Assembly (NCBI GenBank): GCA_026874595.1
Contig: CM049306.1
Span: forward strand, 66,470,019-66,534,018
Direction of reading: 5' to 3'
Length of the DNA: 64,000 nucleotides
Source: Sipunculus nudus
Taxonomy: Eukaryota > Annelida > Sipuncula > Golfingiida > Sipunculidae
Shown one piece after another: positions 35,568 through 46,331 of this stretch. The first letter of the stretch is position 1; every line of letters begins with the position of its first letter. The notes beneath the pieces are model-generated. The model worked only from the letters and a program-made list of their open reading frames with translations. It made no database searches and was not told the DNA's origin. A program made the position numbers and the translations under genes.

Positions 35568-38500
35568 ATGGAGGAAGTAAAATTACTTTCACTTAATGTT
35601 AGGGGGCTGTAGAATTACATGAAACGAAGACAGTTATTTATTGGCTACATATTAAACAACATAACATAATATTTTTACTAGAAACACATAGTTCCTCAGA
35701 CGCGGCTTCGCAGTGGAAAGCTGGATTGGGACATTTGATGATTTTGAATTATGGAGATTTTAATGCTCGCGGTGTTGCTATATTAATAAAAAATAAATTA
35801 TCTCAAGATATACATAATATTTACATGGATAAGGATGGAAGAAATATCGTGCTAGATATTACTATTAGTGATTTACGTTTAAACGTATGCAATGTATATG
35901 CGCCAAACAGACCTAACCCTGAATTTTATATGAATTTATTCCATAAACTGGAAACTGAAAATTAAACTAATATTATTGGAGGCGATTGGAACACTGTCAT
36001 TAAGACTAAACTAGACAAAACTTCAATTACATATGCTGGCTATAATCGAGTTACCTCCACTCTGCATGATTGGATGGAGGAATTAGATCTGATAGATCCC
36101 TGGCGTTATTTAAATCCAAATAGAAGACAATTTACCTGGTCCCGATTGAATCCCAAGTATACAGCCAGCAGAATAGATTTTTTCCTCATTTCCAGAATAA
36201 TGATAAATTACACCAGAAGTGCTAAAATAACACAAGGTTATAAAACTGACCATTCAGCAATATATAGATCTTTGCATTAAATCCTTTCATAACAAACGTG
36301 GCCCAGGATTTTGGAAGCTTAATCTTTCATTATTAAGAGATAAGGACCTAGTTGAAAAAAAATGTAACAAAGAAACAGCAGAAGAAAATGAGGAAGCTAA
36401 TCCCAACTTGCTTTGGGATACAGTCAAAATGTCAAAACGAAGAACGTGTATCAGTCATGGTATTAATGAAAAAAGAAAGGAAAATCAGAAATAGTCTTTC
36501 TAAAACAGGAAATAAATAAAATTAAAAATCACCCTAATTACCCAAATACACTGCTTCGTCTGCAAGTTAAAGAAGCTGAAGAAAATTTAAATAAGTTGCT
36601 AGAGATTAAGACAAAAGGGGCGATTGTTCGGAGCAAAATAAGATGGTATGAAGAAGGAGAAAAATCTACAAAATACTTTCTGAACACGGAAAAACGAAAC
36701 CATAATAAAAAAAACTGATAAGTAAATTGAATAATGATGGAAATATAATTTATTATCCAAATGAGATATTAAAGGCAGAGACACTATTTTGAAAAATTAT
36801 TTACATCAGAACCTTCATATAGGCCACAAAAAATTAATAAATTTATACATAAACACAATATGCAGGTCAGAAAAATTAAAAATGTAACAGGGAGTGGTAA
36901 GCTAACTGAAGCAGAATTATTTCAAAGTATTAGATCTTTTAAAAATGGAAAATTTACCAGGAAGTGATGGACTTCAAATAGAATTTTATAAATTATTTTG
37001 GCAGGACATAAAACCTTATTTCATGGATCCTGTACATTACTCTTTTGAGGCAGGTTTATTACTAATAACACAAAGACAAGGTATAATCAGTCCATTACCA
37101 AAAAAAGGAAAAGATCATCAATATTAGAAAAACAGGAGTCCTCTTACTTTACTAAATTGCGATTATAAGATTATTTCAAAGGTCATATCAAATAGAATAA
37201 AGGCTGTAATTCCTGAACTAATCAATGATGACCAAACAGGTTTTATTAGTGGACGCTACATAGGTGAGAAAATTAATAAGGTAATTACACTGATAAATAA
37301 TATAAGTAACATGAAGCAAAAAGCTTTCCTACTGACAGTCGATTATAAAAAGGCAATATCAAAGATAAAGACAATGTATAATGAGAGTTGTATTATGAAT
37401 AACGGCTACAACTCCGGTTTCTTTAAGGTCTCTAGAGGAGTAAGACAGGGTTGTCCACTGTCACCCTTATTATTTGTATTGAGTATAGAATTACTAGCCA
37501 ATGTTAAAAGAGCAGAAAGTAATATTAAAGGTATAGATTATCAAAACAGTTTATTTAAAATAGCTCAGTATGGGGATGATACGGTTCTATTTCTTAAAGA
37601 TATTAAAAGTATTAGTTATGTTATTAAGTTTTTCATGAATTTAGTCATATATCAGGACTAAAAATTAATTTAGAAAAAACACATGTTATGCCAATGAGTA
37701 CAGGAAAATACACTGAAAACGATGAAGTTAGAAAACTGGGGCTTTCCTGGTGTTAATCAGGTAAATATACTGGGAGAAATAATAATAACAACGTCATTGC
37801 AAAATGTAATAAATTTTAACTATATCCCAAAAATAAATAAAATAAAAAGCATAATATCAGTCTGGTCAGAGAGAAACCTTACTCCAAAGGGGTAGATCAC
37901 TATTATTAAATCATTCATAATGTCACAATTTATTTAATTATTGTATGTATTACCAAGCCCACCGAAACATATTTTTTGCTCGAGTTGATAAAATGATGTA
38001 TAAATTAATATGGGGGAAAGGTAGAGAGTTAAAAAAATAAAGATCTTAATTGCCCCAAAAGAAGAAGGTGGCTTGGGGAGGAACCATTTATATTCTCAAG
38101 ATGCATCACTTAAAATTGCCTGGATAAAAAGGATTCTGTGTAAACTCCTGGAGAAAGGTTGTTCTACATAATTTTCAAATGGGTGAACATTCATTTAAGT
38201 GTAACCTTGCAGATCAGGCTAGAAAAGAAGTATGTAGGAGCTATATATGTTTTTGGGATGATGTGTTATCTGCTTGGTGTAAATACAATTATCATGTTCA
38301 CGTTGTGTATGATGATATAATGTGGCAAGGATTGTGGTTTAATTCTCATATCAGGAGAAATAATAGAGTATTTTTCTGTAGGAAACTATTTAATGATGGA
38401 GTGAATCATATTAAAGATATAGTCAGTACTTCACAACCAGAATCAGTTTGGATAAATTATCAAGAGATTTGTGATAAGTATAATGTACATATTGGTTTCC

Positions 38501-38944
38501 TTAGCTACCATGGACTATTAAGGGCAATTCCAGAAACATGGAAAATATTATAAAAAGCCACGATTGGCTCACAGCATTATCGCCAAGAATTTTTGTATAA
38601 TGGATAAATTTTTAACCAAAAAAGATGGCACAAAACAAGTGTATGTTGATATATTAAAGAAAACTTCAGTAAAGCCATAAAATACGGTTTTAAAATGGAA
38701 CACAGAATTCAATGGTGAAGAAGAAAATAAGATAATAAAAGGATTTGAAAATTTATATTTATCAACAATATCTAGTAAACTGCAATATTTTCAGTTTAGA
38801 ACCCTGCACCGCAGAGTGACACTGAACCCCTTTTTGTTCAGGATAAAGAAAATAGATTATAATAAGTGTTCCTTCTGCAAATCTTGTGATGAAACATTAT
38901 TACATTTTTTCTGGAAATGTGATTTCACGAAACTCTTTTGGAGA
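35568..38944 (+). pseudogene. L1/Tx1-like ORF2 relic, first part
   Basis: ORF2 encodes endonuclease and reverse transcriptase for target-primed reverse transcription. It starts at ATG 35,568 with VKLLSLNVRGL, the classical start of an APE-type endonuclease; VAILI, NVYAPN and then SRIDFFLIS with TDHSAI (about 36,165-36,260) mark the nuclease end. RT begins near 36,945 with LPGSDGLQIEFYK and PLPKKGKD; RGVRQGCPLSPLLF follows. The catalytic box is YGDD (37,569-37,580) instead of the usual YADD. A deletion removed the segment after VDYKKA. The C-terminal domain (38,179-38,553) is in frame, and a CysCysHisCys motif lies at 38,867-38,920. The frame is then interrupted by the inverted-repeat element and resumes at 43,713. 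Confidence 0.9.
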
Positions 38945-39282
38945 TAGTCCAGCGGTTAAGATCCCATATTAAAAAGAATTGTGCAAAAAATTAAAGAAGC
39001 ATGAAAGTTGGCAAAACTGTTCTTTGGAGCTTAATGGTGAATTTCAGATATAGGGCCAAGCTGAAAATAAATTATCTTGGCCAAAATCCAAGATGGCGGC
39101 CAAGATGGCCGCCGGAATTCAAAATGTCAATAACATGAGTAATAATGTCGCTAGAAAGCATTGCAAGTACTCTATTTATATGTATTATGGACTGAGTGAT
39201 TCAATTTTTGAGGTTCAAAACCTCTCAAGATACTCATCATTTGTTTTTTTTTAATAACAAGAGTTGGGTAATATTCCTAAAT
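38945..39282 (+). repeat. Left arm repeat unit, copy 1
   Basis: Begins with the terminal motif and contains AAGATGGCGGC twice (about 39,089-39,112), an exact match to the core recognised by the zinc-finger protein YY1 in animals (established motif). Resembles the next unit and, inverted, 43,430-43,712. Confidence 0.75.
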
Positions 39283-39560
39283 AGTTCAGCGGTTATGCTG
39301 CATATATAAAAAAGAATTGTTTTAAAGATGAAAGAAGAAGGAAACTTGGAATAATGGTTGTCCAAACCATACTCAATATTTCTAGATAAGAGGCCAACCG
39401 GAATTCAAAATCCAAGATGTCGGACAAGATGACCGCCGAATTATGAAATAATATATGCGGTGTTATTTGTCCTAGAATATATTGCAAGTGCACTGTTTCT
39501 ATGTTTTTGGTTTGAGAAATCCATTTATAAGGGTTTCAATTCAGTATAATGACTCTTTGA
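39283..39560 (+). repeat. Left arm repeat unit, copy 2 (direct)
   Basis: TAGTTCAGCGGTTATG followed by AAGAATTGTTTTAAAGATGAAAG and GGTTGTCCAAACCATACTCA parallels the inverted right arm closely, better than copy 1 in places. The YY1-type core is degraded here (CCAAGATGTCGG). Its presence suggests an insertion of one family member beside another. Confidence 0.7.
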
Positions 39561-39699
39561 ATGAAATCTAGTTTTATTTGGTATTATAACTGTGCTAAAT
39601 TGCCTTTTTTCAAGCACATTGAACGGTAAAGCTTATTTGTTGAATACTGTGCTGAAATGTAATATATATGTGAATTTTAAATATATGAACACTATGTCT

Positions 39700-39850
39700 G
39701 TTTCAGTGTACTGAGTGGTAAAACGCTCAGCTCTCCCCACTTGTGACGAAGGTTTTATAACCGGTGTTGCTATGAGAGTGATTTGTAGTGGTTCTCCTTG
39801 ACTTCTGATTCTAACCACCCGAACAGAACACCACCATCCGAGTCATGGAG
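39700..39850 (+). repeat. tRNA-derived SINE-like head
   Basis: TACTGAGTGGTAAAACGCTC resembles a pol III A box region and GGTTTTATAACC sits at the B-box distance. It is followed by GGTGTTGCTATGAGAGTG. A diverged minus-strand relative lies at 42,790-42,890 with the same order of blocks. Decayed; no tail identified. Confidence 0.45.
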
Positions 39851-40527
39851 GTATCTTGAATTAGTTATATATTATAACTAGTTGTACAATCCATGTAAAA
39901 TAATTTTCATTTGTTTATAAATTTTATTTCAGACTGAATGCGTGTTTGGCAGGATACACACACTGGTAGAAGCGCACTCTTGTCAGGTGTATAGATCCAA
40001 TGACTCTGTCACTATGAGGTGATGGTGCAGCCTTCAGACTCTTTTCTTGCATGAAGACAGAATCAGTACACATTTAGAAGCTCACAACATTATGCTGTAT
40101 GCTTTCTTGATAAAGAATAGATTTAGACCTGTTGGTATCACTCTCTATGAGAATTAGGTTATCCATTCGATAAAGACGGTATCTTATTAAAAATGAAGTC
40201 ATAACCTTTCGTTAAGACATTAGAGGGAATATCTTGGTTTCTGGTGAGATTTCACCATTATGCCATAGAGACATCGCGAAGGGGTTCGAAATGGATACCT
40301 ACAACTCCGATGTCCAAAGCCGTGTCCACTAGGTGACGTCCTACCCCTTAATATGCTATCTTTGTACTGTGATGATTGTGACACCACAGCATGACAGATA
40401 CTTGTGCAGTTTATTTACCTGCTACTTTGGTGATGTATGGTAAGATTATCCTTACCAATCAGCTAACATGGACTTTGCCTTTCCCGTTATTGTCTTAAAA
40501 TACTTTAATGCCTACATAATGCACACC
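39851..40527. other. Unassigned interior of the inverted-repeat element
   Basis: No gene. GGGGTTCGAAATGG near 40,280 resembles a B box but I see no A box at the right distance. Confidence 0.3.
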
Positions 40528-40588
40528 TTTTTGTTACGGGGTGACATAAAAGCGGACCGAACTGTCTCGCTGGTGAAGCTTGCTTTTC

Positions 40589-40642
40589 TAGCGAAGCGAT
40601 TGGTACGCGGGACTTGTGCGTCACCGACATGGGTTCGAAACC
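40589..40642 (+). promoter_or_regulatory. tRNA-like A and B boxes inside the TRIM LTR
   Basis: TAGCGAAGCGATTGG (40,589-40,603) fits a pol III A box, and GGTTCGAAACC (40,632-40,642) fits a B box; both recur in the second LTR (40,859 and 40,883), where the spacing is shorter. A full tRNA cloverleaf does not form by eye, so this is a tRNA-like promoter at most. Confidence 0.5.
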
Positions 40643-40690
40643 GAGATCGGCCCAGAATTTTCCCCTGAATAATTTGTTTTCCTTATAAAA

Positions 40691-40702
40691 TGGGGGCTCG
40701 TC
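40691..40702 (+). other. TRIM primer-binding site, tRNA-Pro type
   Basis: TGGGGGCTCGTC directly follows the first LTR, identical to 29,393-29,404 and to the minus-strand site at 46,312-46,325. Confidence 0.75.
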
Positions 40703-40938
40703 TAACGTGACGGTAAACTTTGTGGCCCAGGGAATAAATCACCGAAGGTGTGACCTCTGGGATAGTCTTGTTCTGATAGCAGACCTCTCTTAAGAGGGGG
40801 TGTTACGGGGTGATATAAAAGCGGACCGAACTGTCTCGCTGGTGAAGCTTGCTTTTCTAGCGAAGCGGTTGGTACCGACATGGGTTCGAAACCGGGATCG
40901 GCCCAGAATTTTCCCCTGAATAATTGGTCTTCCTAACA

Positions 40939-42699
40939 TTTTATATCACTAACACGTATTTATAGATATTATTAGAAATAAAAAATATTTACATCTATTT
41001 GAAATAAATTACCCCCATGTGCACATGATGCAAAGTTGTGGATCGCACAGAGCCCTGCACATAAGATAAACAGAACCGATAGTTAGTCAATTGGAATTGT
41101 GCGATTTACCAGAAGAAAACACTGTTTTCCTGTCAGATCTAAAAGTAAATATTTAGGAATAAGCTAGAAAAAAGTTGATGGCGAAATTACAAAATTTTAT
41201 GTAATAAACTATTCTGTTAAGTATTATTAATATTCAGAAATAATAATCAGAACTAGTCTATTCTCATTAATGTATGTCCACTTGATGAAGCATGTGGTAT
41301 GAAATACAATTTTCCCAAACATTCTGCATTTGGGTATAAAGCTGACAGAAAGTGAAAAATCAATTTACCGCCAAAGCACAGCAGCTTCAAGCACAGAACC
41401 GTTACATTCAAATATCAAGTCAATAAAAACTCAAACCAAACTTTGTACTGAATATTGAAGAAAACAAGATGATGAAGATAAAATGTATGTCTGGAACCTA
41501 AGGGTTAATTATAATTTTTACATCCATACATCTATGAAAATTCAAAAGCCACAAGAGCCAAAATTTAAAAGTTTTCAAGCCACAGCTGGCTTAAAAAATG
41601 GCAGCACTGACTCCTGAAGCTTGATACATGTGATAAATATTCTAATAATACATGCATGTACTACATGAGTCTACAAGTGTCCATAATGTTAGCAAATGAA
41701 AGTATTTTGTTGACAACAACACGTCATGCAAAGTAAATGCCAACTCGTTAAAAAGGAAAAGTTTAAAATCACGAAAACAGCATCACCGCAAAAAGTAGTG
41801 ATATTTTGCTGATACCCGTTGAATATTTCGTACGTGCATCAGCACAACATCACAATACATGTATTAGCAATCTGCAAAGGTATCTACATGTATGTTGATT
41901 ATGTCATGCATTCAGCACCATAACACAAAGGTAGCATTAAGCAACATGTAATGCTCCTCTGAATGTGTGCTGATTCTGTCTTTATGTCAGCATACAGTGT
42001 GAAACCCATAATCTTGTTGCAAAAGAAGCAAAGAATCTATACAGCAAACAGGTGTGAGCTTCTTCATATGTGTATATCCTGTCATGCACGCATGTAGTGT
42101 AAATAAACTATAGATACGATTTCCCGTTGAAACACGCATGGTGTTCAAATAAATGTAATTAGTACATGTTTATTAAATTTAAGCACTACAATCTGATATT
42201 TCCCTGTTTCACTGACAAAGGATTACATGAATGTGAAGATGATCGTAAAATTTAATATCATGTTTGTAGATTTTAACAAATCCTTACTATTCTTCGCAGA
42301 TGTATCAAGCTCAAAATTTGATACCAGACATGATAGCTAAATTTCTTTCATCCATCGCCTCTTCGTAATTCAAACAGAAGAAATCAGAAAAATTAATATT
42401 ATAAAACATAGCTCAGTACTGGGCTGAAAATTCAGTATTCAACAAATTTTACCAGATTTTACCGTTGGATGTGCTGATGAAAAGGACACTTTAGCAAAAT
42501 TTTAATACCTAGGGCCTACACAGATGGCATAGAATCTACCAGGTGTGAGCTTTTTATATGTCTCTATCCTGCCACGCACACATTGAGTCTGATATAATAA
42601 CTATAAGCAAGATAAACTTTATTTTATTTGGATTGTTTATTTTATTATTATATATCTTTATATTGATTGCACAATTAGTTATTATAACTATTACAAGCC
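40939..42699. other. Unassigned AT-rich interior of the inverted-repeat element
   Basis: No coding sequence or RNA gene recognised. A ~50-bp direct repeat (AGGTGTGAGCTTYTTYATATG then ATCCTGYCAYGCA) is present at about 42,052 and 42,541. Confidence 0.4.
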
Positions 42700-42895
42700 C
42701 CTCTCCATGGCTCGAATTGTTACACTCGTTTATATATAGGGGTGGAGGAAATCGGAGGACACTGAGAAAACAACCGACCTTGGACGGACTACAACAACCC
42801 ACTCTGATAGGAACGATGTTGATCAAATCCGGGGCGCTAGTGTAGATAGACGAGCGGTTTACCACTCGACTGTCCATTTCATTACATTGAAACAG
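42700..42895 (-). repeat. tRNA-derived SINE-like head, inverted copy
   Basis: On the minus strand CGAGTGGTAAACCGCTCG is followed by a CCCCGGATTTGATCAAC block and CCTATCAGAGTGGG, matching in order the plus-strand unit at 39,700. A and B boxes are degenerate. Confidence 0.4.
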
Positions 42896-42917
42896 ACATA
42901 CGGCTCAAAAACTTTAA

Positions 42918-42918
<1 letters not shown>

Positions 42919-42968
<50 letters not shown>
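42919..42968. repeat. (AT)n microsatellite
   Basis: About 24 AT repeats. Length is likely variable. Confidence 0.95.
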
Positions 42969-42970
<2 letters not shown>

Positions 42971-43429
42971 GACAACAGAGTTTTATTTATGCATTTGATA
43001 GCCTATTTCCCAATGGCACTAGCAAAGGTTTACACGAAAGTTACATTGATCGTAGAATTCAAATACATGTATGTAGGTTTCGAATATCTGAATGATTAGT
43101 GTTTTTATGGACATATCAAGTTATCAATTTTATTTTAGATTTTGACAGACAAGTTCCTTGCAACCATTACCTCTTCGAAGCAATTACATTGATCAGCATG
43201 CAAATAAAGGGAAATTAAAAGGATGAAATATGAAATAATGCAATCAAAACTGTTCTACAATTCAAGCATCAACATGCATGATAAAACAAACAAACCTGGG
43301 CAAGAGAATGGAACTTTCATTTGAGAAAAATCACAAAGTATGCGACTACTGTGCAGAACTCAAAATATAATGTTTCCTGTTCGATGTGCTAGACAAAGAC
43401 AAATTTAGCATTCTAAACCAGAATTCATT

Positions 43430-43712
43430 CATACAGTCAGTATACAGACTTTAAACCCTTACAAATGAATTTCGTGACCCCAAAAACATAGAATAGTGCA
43501 CTTGAAATGCAATCTAGGGCAAATAAAACCGGATATATTGATATTTCATAATACGGCAGCCATCTTGGCCGCCATCTTGGATTTTGACAAAGATAGGATG
43601 AATTCCGCCTGGCTCTATATCTGAAAATATTGAGTATGGTATGGACAACTGTTATGCCAAGTTTCATGCTTCTTTCATGTTTTGCACAATTCTTCTCTTA
43701 ACAGCTGGACTA
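43430..43712 (-). repeat. Right arm repeat unit (inverted)
   Basis: The reverse complement aligns with the left-arm units, sharing CCAAGATGGCGGCCAAGATGG, CTATGTTTTTGG and CATACTCAATATTT blocks. Ends in GCTGGACTA at 43,712. Confidence 0.8.
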
Positions 43713-44150
43713 AGAAATGTATTGTTGGTGTTAAAGCAACATGGTTCAGTCAGTTCCACATACACATGGACTATGGAGAATGTTATTTTAGGATGTAATT
43801 ATGATAACTGGATGAACTTTTTAACTTTGATGGTAAAGAGGCATATATTGCTAGATGTGCTAATAAAAAGCGAACGAAAGAGGGGGTTCAATATTTTATT
43901 AAAGCCAGTTTGAATATTGAAAAAGAAACTGCAATAAAAAATGACAAGTTAAACCAACATCATATCAAGTGGGCGCCAATTATGTGTATACTAGAAGATT
44001 TATTAAATAATTGTTTAATTTTAAGAGTATCAAAAGGTAAACTTAGTTATAAGGAAGCTGAAAATGATAGTATTATTGTGATGTGCTATATGAATGTTGT
44101 ATGTTTTTTTTGTATAATAATATAAAATATAAAAAAAATGAAAAAAAAAA
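43713..44150 (+). pseudogene. L1/Tx1-like ORF2 C-terminal part and A-rich tail
   Basis: The ORF2 frame that stopped at 38,944 resumes here with the typical ENVILGCNYDNW block (about 43,776-43,811), then shifts frame near 43,840 and continues with the basic C-terminus (IKWAPIMCILEDLL) to 44,125. The tail ATATAAAAAAAATG then A10 marks the 3' end of the element and abuts the 11-bp duplication. Confidence 0.85.
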
Positions 44151-45287
44151 TGCAAGTTCTTTTTCTCCAACCTTGAATTCTTGATTCCTAGCTTTCTTAT
44201 CATACAATGTTTTCATTTTAGTCCGAGCTCTGGCCAAATTTTGTCTAGCTTAATCACATGTATCATTTAATCTTTCTTTGAACTTGACCACATAATCCAG
44301 AATAGTCCTTTGTGTACTCTGTTCATTAAGCCATTGATCTTTGATTACATTCAAAGGATCTTTTCTAGTATGACCAAACATGAGTTAGAACGGAGTGAAC
44401 CCAAGTGACTCTTGTACAGAATCTCTGACCACAAATAACAATAGCGGGACGCCTTCTTCCCTATCCCTCTTGTTATAACAACAATAAGCCTTTAACAGAT
44501 TTTCAAAGTAGAACGAAATCTCTCTAAAGCGCCTTCAGATTGTGGGTGATAAGCACTTGAAATGATTTGATGTACACCTCATTCATTAGTCAACTGCTGG
44601 AATAGTCCAGATGTAAAATTTGAACCTTGGTCAGACTGAATTTCTTTAGGAATACCAAACATATTAAAGAATTTGATCAAAGCTTTAGCGACAGTTCGCG
44701 CTTTAATATTTCTCAGAGGGATGGCCTCCGGAAATCTTGTTGCAGTACACATTATGGTCAACAAATACCGATTTCCGTTGCTCATTTTGATCTTGGTAAT
44801 GAGCCTACACAATCTATAATGACATGAGTCATAGGTTCTTCCATGACTGGAATAGGCTTTTGGCGAATCATGACTGTATTTTCTTACCAATTGGCAAATG
44901 TGACAAGTTTTACAAAACTGAGCAATATCTTGATTCATCCCAGGCCAAAAGAAATGCCTCATTATCTTTTCTTTAGTTTTGTTTACGCCAAAATGTCCTG
45001 GCAAAGGTGATTCATGAGCTACTTTCATAATTTCTGGTCTTTATACTATAGGACTACGATCTGATTTACTGTAGCCCAATCCTCTGATGACAGAATATCT
45101 TTAGGTTTCCATTTTCTCATCAAAATATCATCATGTAAGTAATAACCTAAAGATACTTAGTCTAATTCTTCAGATGACAATACTAAATCATACAAATGTG
45201 TAAGACCTGTATCATTCTTTTGTTCTTTCAATAGATTAGTTCTATTCCCTAAAGGAAATGTCTCATCCGATATCTTCTCAGCTCTTT
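44151..45287 (-). pseudogene. Integrase 5' portion of the split LTR element
   Basis: Reading leftward from about 45,280: DETFPLGN linker, then the zinc-binding domain with VAHESPLPGHFG and CKTCHICQ (the His-His-Cys-Cys pattern complete), then the catalytic core with TATRFPEAIPLRN and QSDQGSNFTSG. The Glu of the catalytic triad is expected near 44,540, where frameshifts intervene. The end encodes ARTKMKTLYDKKAR and VGEKELA, and stops exactly at the L1 insertion duplication; the rest is at 27,459 and leftward. Confidence 0.88.
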
Positions 45288-46033
45288 TCTCATATTGCTT
45301 TCTCATGAGCTAATTCAATAACTGTTTGATTGAAATGACTTTTTAAATTCTGAAACTTTTGTCTGTAAGCTTCAGGTACTAACTCATATGCATGCATGAC
45401 AGCAGATTTGAGAGTTTCATTGTTTGAACAATCTTGTACAGATAAAGCAGAATAAACCTCTTGGGCTTTACCAGTGAATACACTTTGCGCCAAGGTAGGC
45501 CATTACTCTAATGGCCACCCAAGATTTTTAGTTACTTTTTCAAAAAGTGGGAAGAATTTATCAACTTCTTTCTTGTTGAAAGTGGGAACTTATTTAATGT
45601 ATTTGTCAGGGTCTAAAATTCCACCCGTTGCTGATTTCTCTTTTTCTTCCCCAGATTTTAATTTTAATATCAATTCTAATTCTTTTATTCCCAATTCTAT
45701 CCTTTTTATTTCTGATTCTTTTTCTCTCAATTTCATTTCTCTCTCTTCTCTCCACCTAGATTCTTGTAATTCTAATTCCTTCAATTTCAGTTGATACTCA
45801 AATTGTTTGAAGTCAGTTCCTTTAGGTGGCTCAAGTGGATATAAGTCCAAAGTAGAGGATTCAAATACATCAATATCCACAAAATAATCCACAATATTTC
45901 TTTTCAATTCTGCTTTTCTCATAGACTGTTTTCCTTCTAATTCTAGTTTGCTACAAGTTTCTAATAATTCATTTTTTTTTCATTTGGTCTAAGACCTTTG
46001 TAGTAGGGTTTGTTATAATTTGTCAATTTCCAT
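45288..46033 (-). pseudogene. gag relic of the split LTR element (3' deleted)
   Basis: The probable start is the ATG ending at 46,033 (MEIDKL), paralleling the plus-strand copy. Early stops occur, then an open frame 45,922-45,590 with KQSMRKAELK and a long Glu/Lys coiled coil, then LDPDKYIK. The next frame (45,493-45,290) has VFTGKAQEVYSALSVQDCS and AYELVPEAYRQKF, the beginning of the SCAN-like region, which ends at AHEKA. From there the sequence jumps straight to the linker before integrase, so about 1.2 kb (rest of gag, zinc knuckle, protease) has been deleted relative to the plus-strand copy. Confidence 0.85.
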
Positions 46034-46311
46034 TTTGAAAATATGGTACCTCAAAAATCATACAAATACAGATGACACCTGACAGGGTGAAATACTTATC
46101 CTTATTCCACTAAATACAGGACTACTAAATACATTATATCAATATTTTACAAAGTGTCTTTCATATTTTATAAAAACTATCTTAGAAATTAAAGTGAACC
46201 CGTACAAAAATAGACTTTAAATCAGTAGACAAAATACAAAACAGTTAAGAAAATGTTAAATACAACCTTAATTCAATCCCCTAAACAAAACGAACCAAAG
46301 AGAAAAGCGAA
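46034..46311 (-). other. 5' leader of the split LTR element
   Basis: Non-coding AT-rich stretch between the primer site and gag, similar in length (about 280 bp) to the leader of the plus-strand element. Confidence 0.6.
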
Positions 46312-46325
46312 CGGACGAGCCCCCA
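46312..46325 (-). other. Primer-binding site, tRNA-Pro type
   Basis: Minus strand TGGGGGCTCGTCCG matches the tRNA-Pro 3' end over 14 bases and lies six bases after the LTR. Confidence 0.85.
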
Positions 46326-46331
46326 TTAATA

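Larger units (their letters stand above)
40532..40938 (+). mobile_element. TRIM-like miniature LTR element
   Basis: Two direct repeats (40,532-40,687, about 156 bp, and 40,801-40,938, 138 bp) start TGTTACGGGGTGA and the second ends CCTAACA. Between them are only 113 bp, opening with TGGGGGCTCGTC, the same tRNA-Pro primer site as in the large LTR elements here, and closing with a purine run AGAGGGGG just before the second repeat. A 4-bp TTTT duplication flanks it. Such gag/pol-less elements are called TRIMs and must borrow proteins in trans. The second LTR lacks about 18 bp found in the first. An autonomous relative of the Gmr1-like type is the obvious candidate helper (inference). Confidence 0.82.
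38945..43712. mobile_element. 4.77-kb inverted-repeat (fold-back) element in ORF2
   Basis: The ends are TAGTCCAGCGGTTAAG on the left and its near-complement CTTAACAGCTGGACTA on the right. Each is followed inwards by an AAGAATTGTGCAAAA / GAAGCATGAAA block and a CCAAGATGGCGGCCAAGATGG block. A 3-bp AGA duplication at 38,942-38,944 and 43,713-43,715 flanks it, and removing the element with one AGA rejoins the L1 ORF2 in a single frame. The arms also carry tRNA-like repeats in mirror orientation. No transposase frame was seen, so it is non-autonomous. A 3-bp duplication fits CACTA or PIF/Harbinger-like transposases, among others. Confidence 0.75.
27460..44150 (+). mobile_element. L1/Tx1-like non-LTR retrotransposon, hosts two further insertions
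   Basis: Plus-strand element with ORF1 (27,565-28,227), ORF2 (35,568-38,944 and 43,713-44,125) and an A-rich end (44,131-44,150). It is inserted in the integrase of the minus-strand LTR element with an 11-bp imperfect target duplication. Removing the LTR element at 28,760-35,366 and the inverted-repeat element at 38,945-43,712 leaves about 5.3 kb, a normal full length for this group. Family assignment rests on ORF1 with a coiled coil and NLRIIGV-like motif, an APE endonuclease at the start of ORF2, the RT, and a C-terminal CysCysHisCys motif. Multiple stops and frameshifts show it is dead. Confidence 0.85.

Noticed and set aside
40237..40345. tRNA gene around GGGGTTCGAAATGG
   Set aside because: No A box at the right distance and no acceptor pairing.
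40532..40938. Two tandem tRNA genes or SINEs instead of a TRIM
   Set aside because: No cloverleaf, and the TG..CA ends, primer site, purine tract and TTTT duplication are better explained by an LTR element; the tRNA-like boxes are kept as a secondary feature.
38945..43712. TA duplication (Tc1/mariner type) for the inverted-repeat element
   Set aside because: Using TA shifts the L1 frame, whereas AGA with TAGTCC ends restores it; TA is not excluded if the L1 already had an indel.
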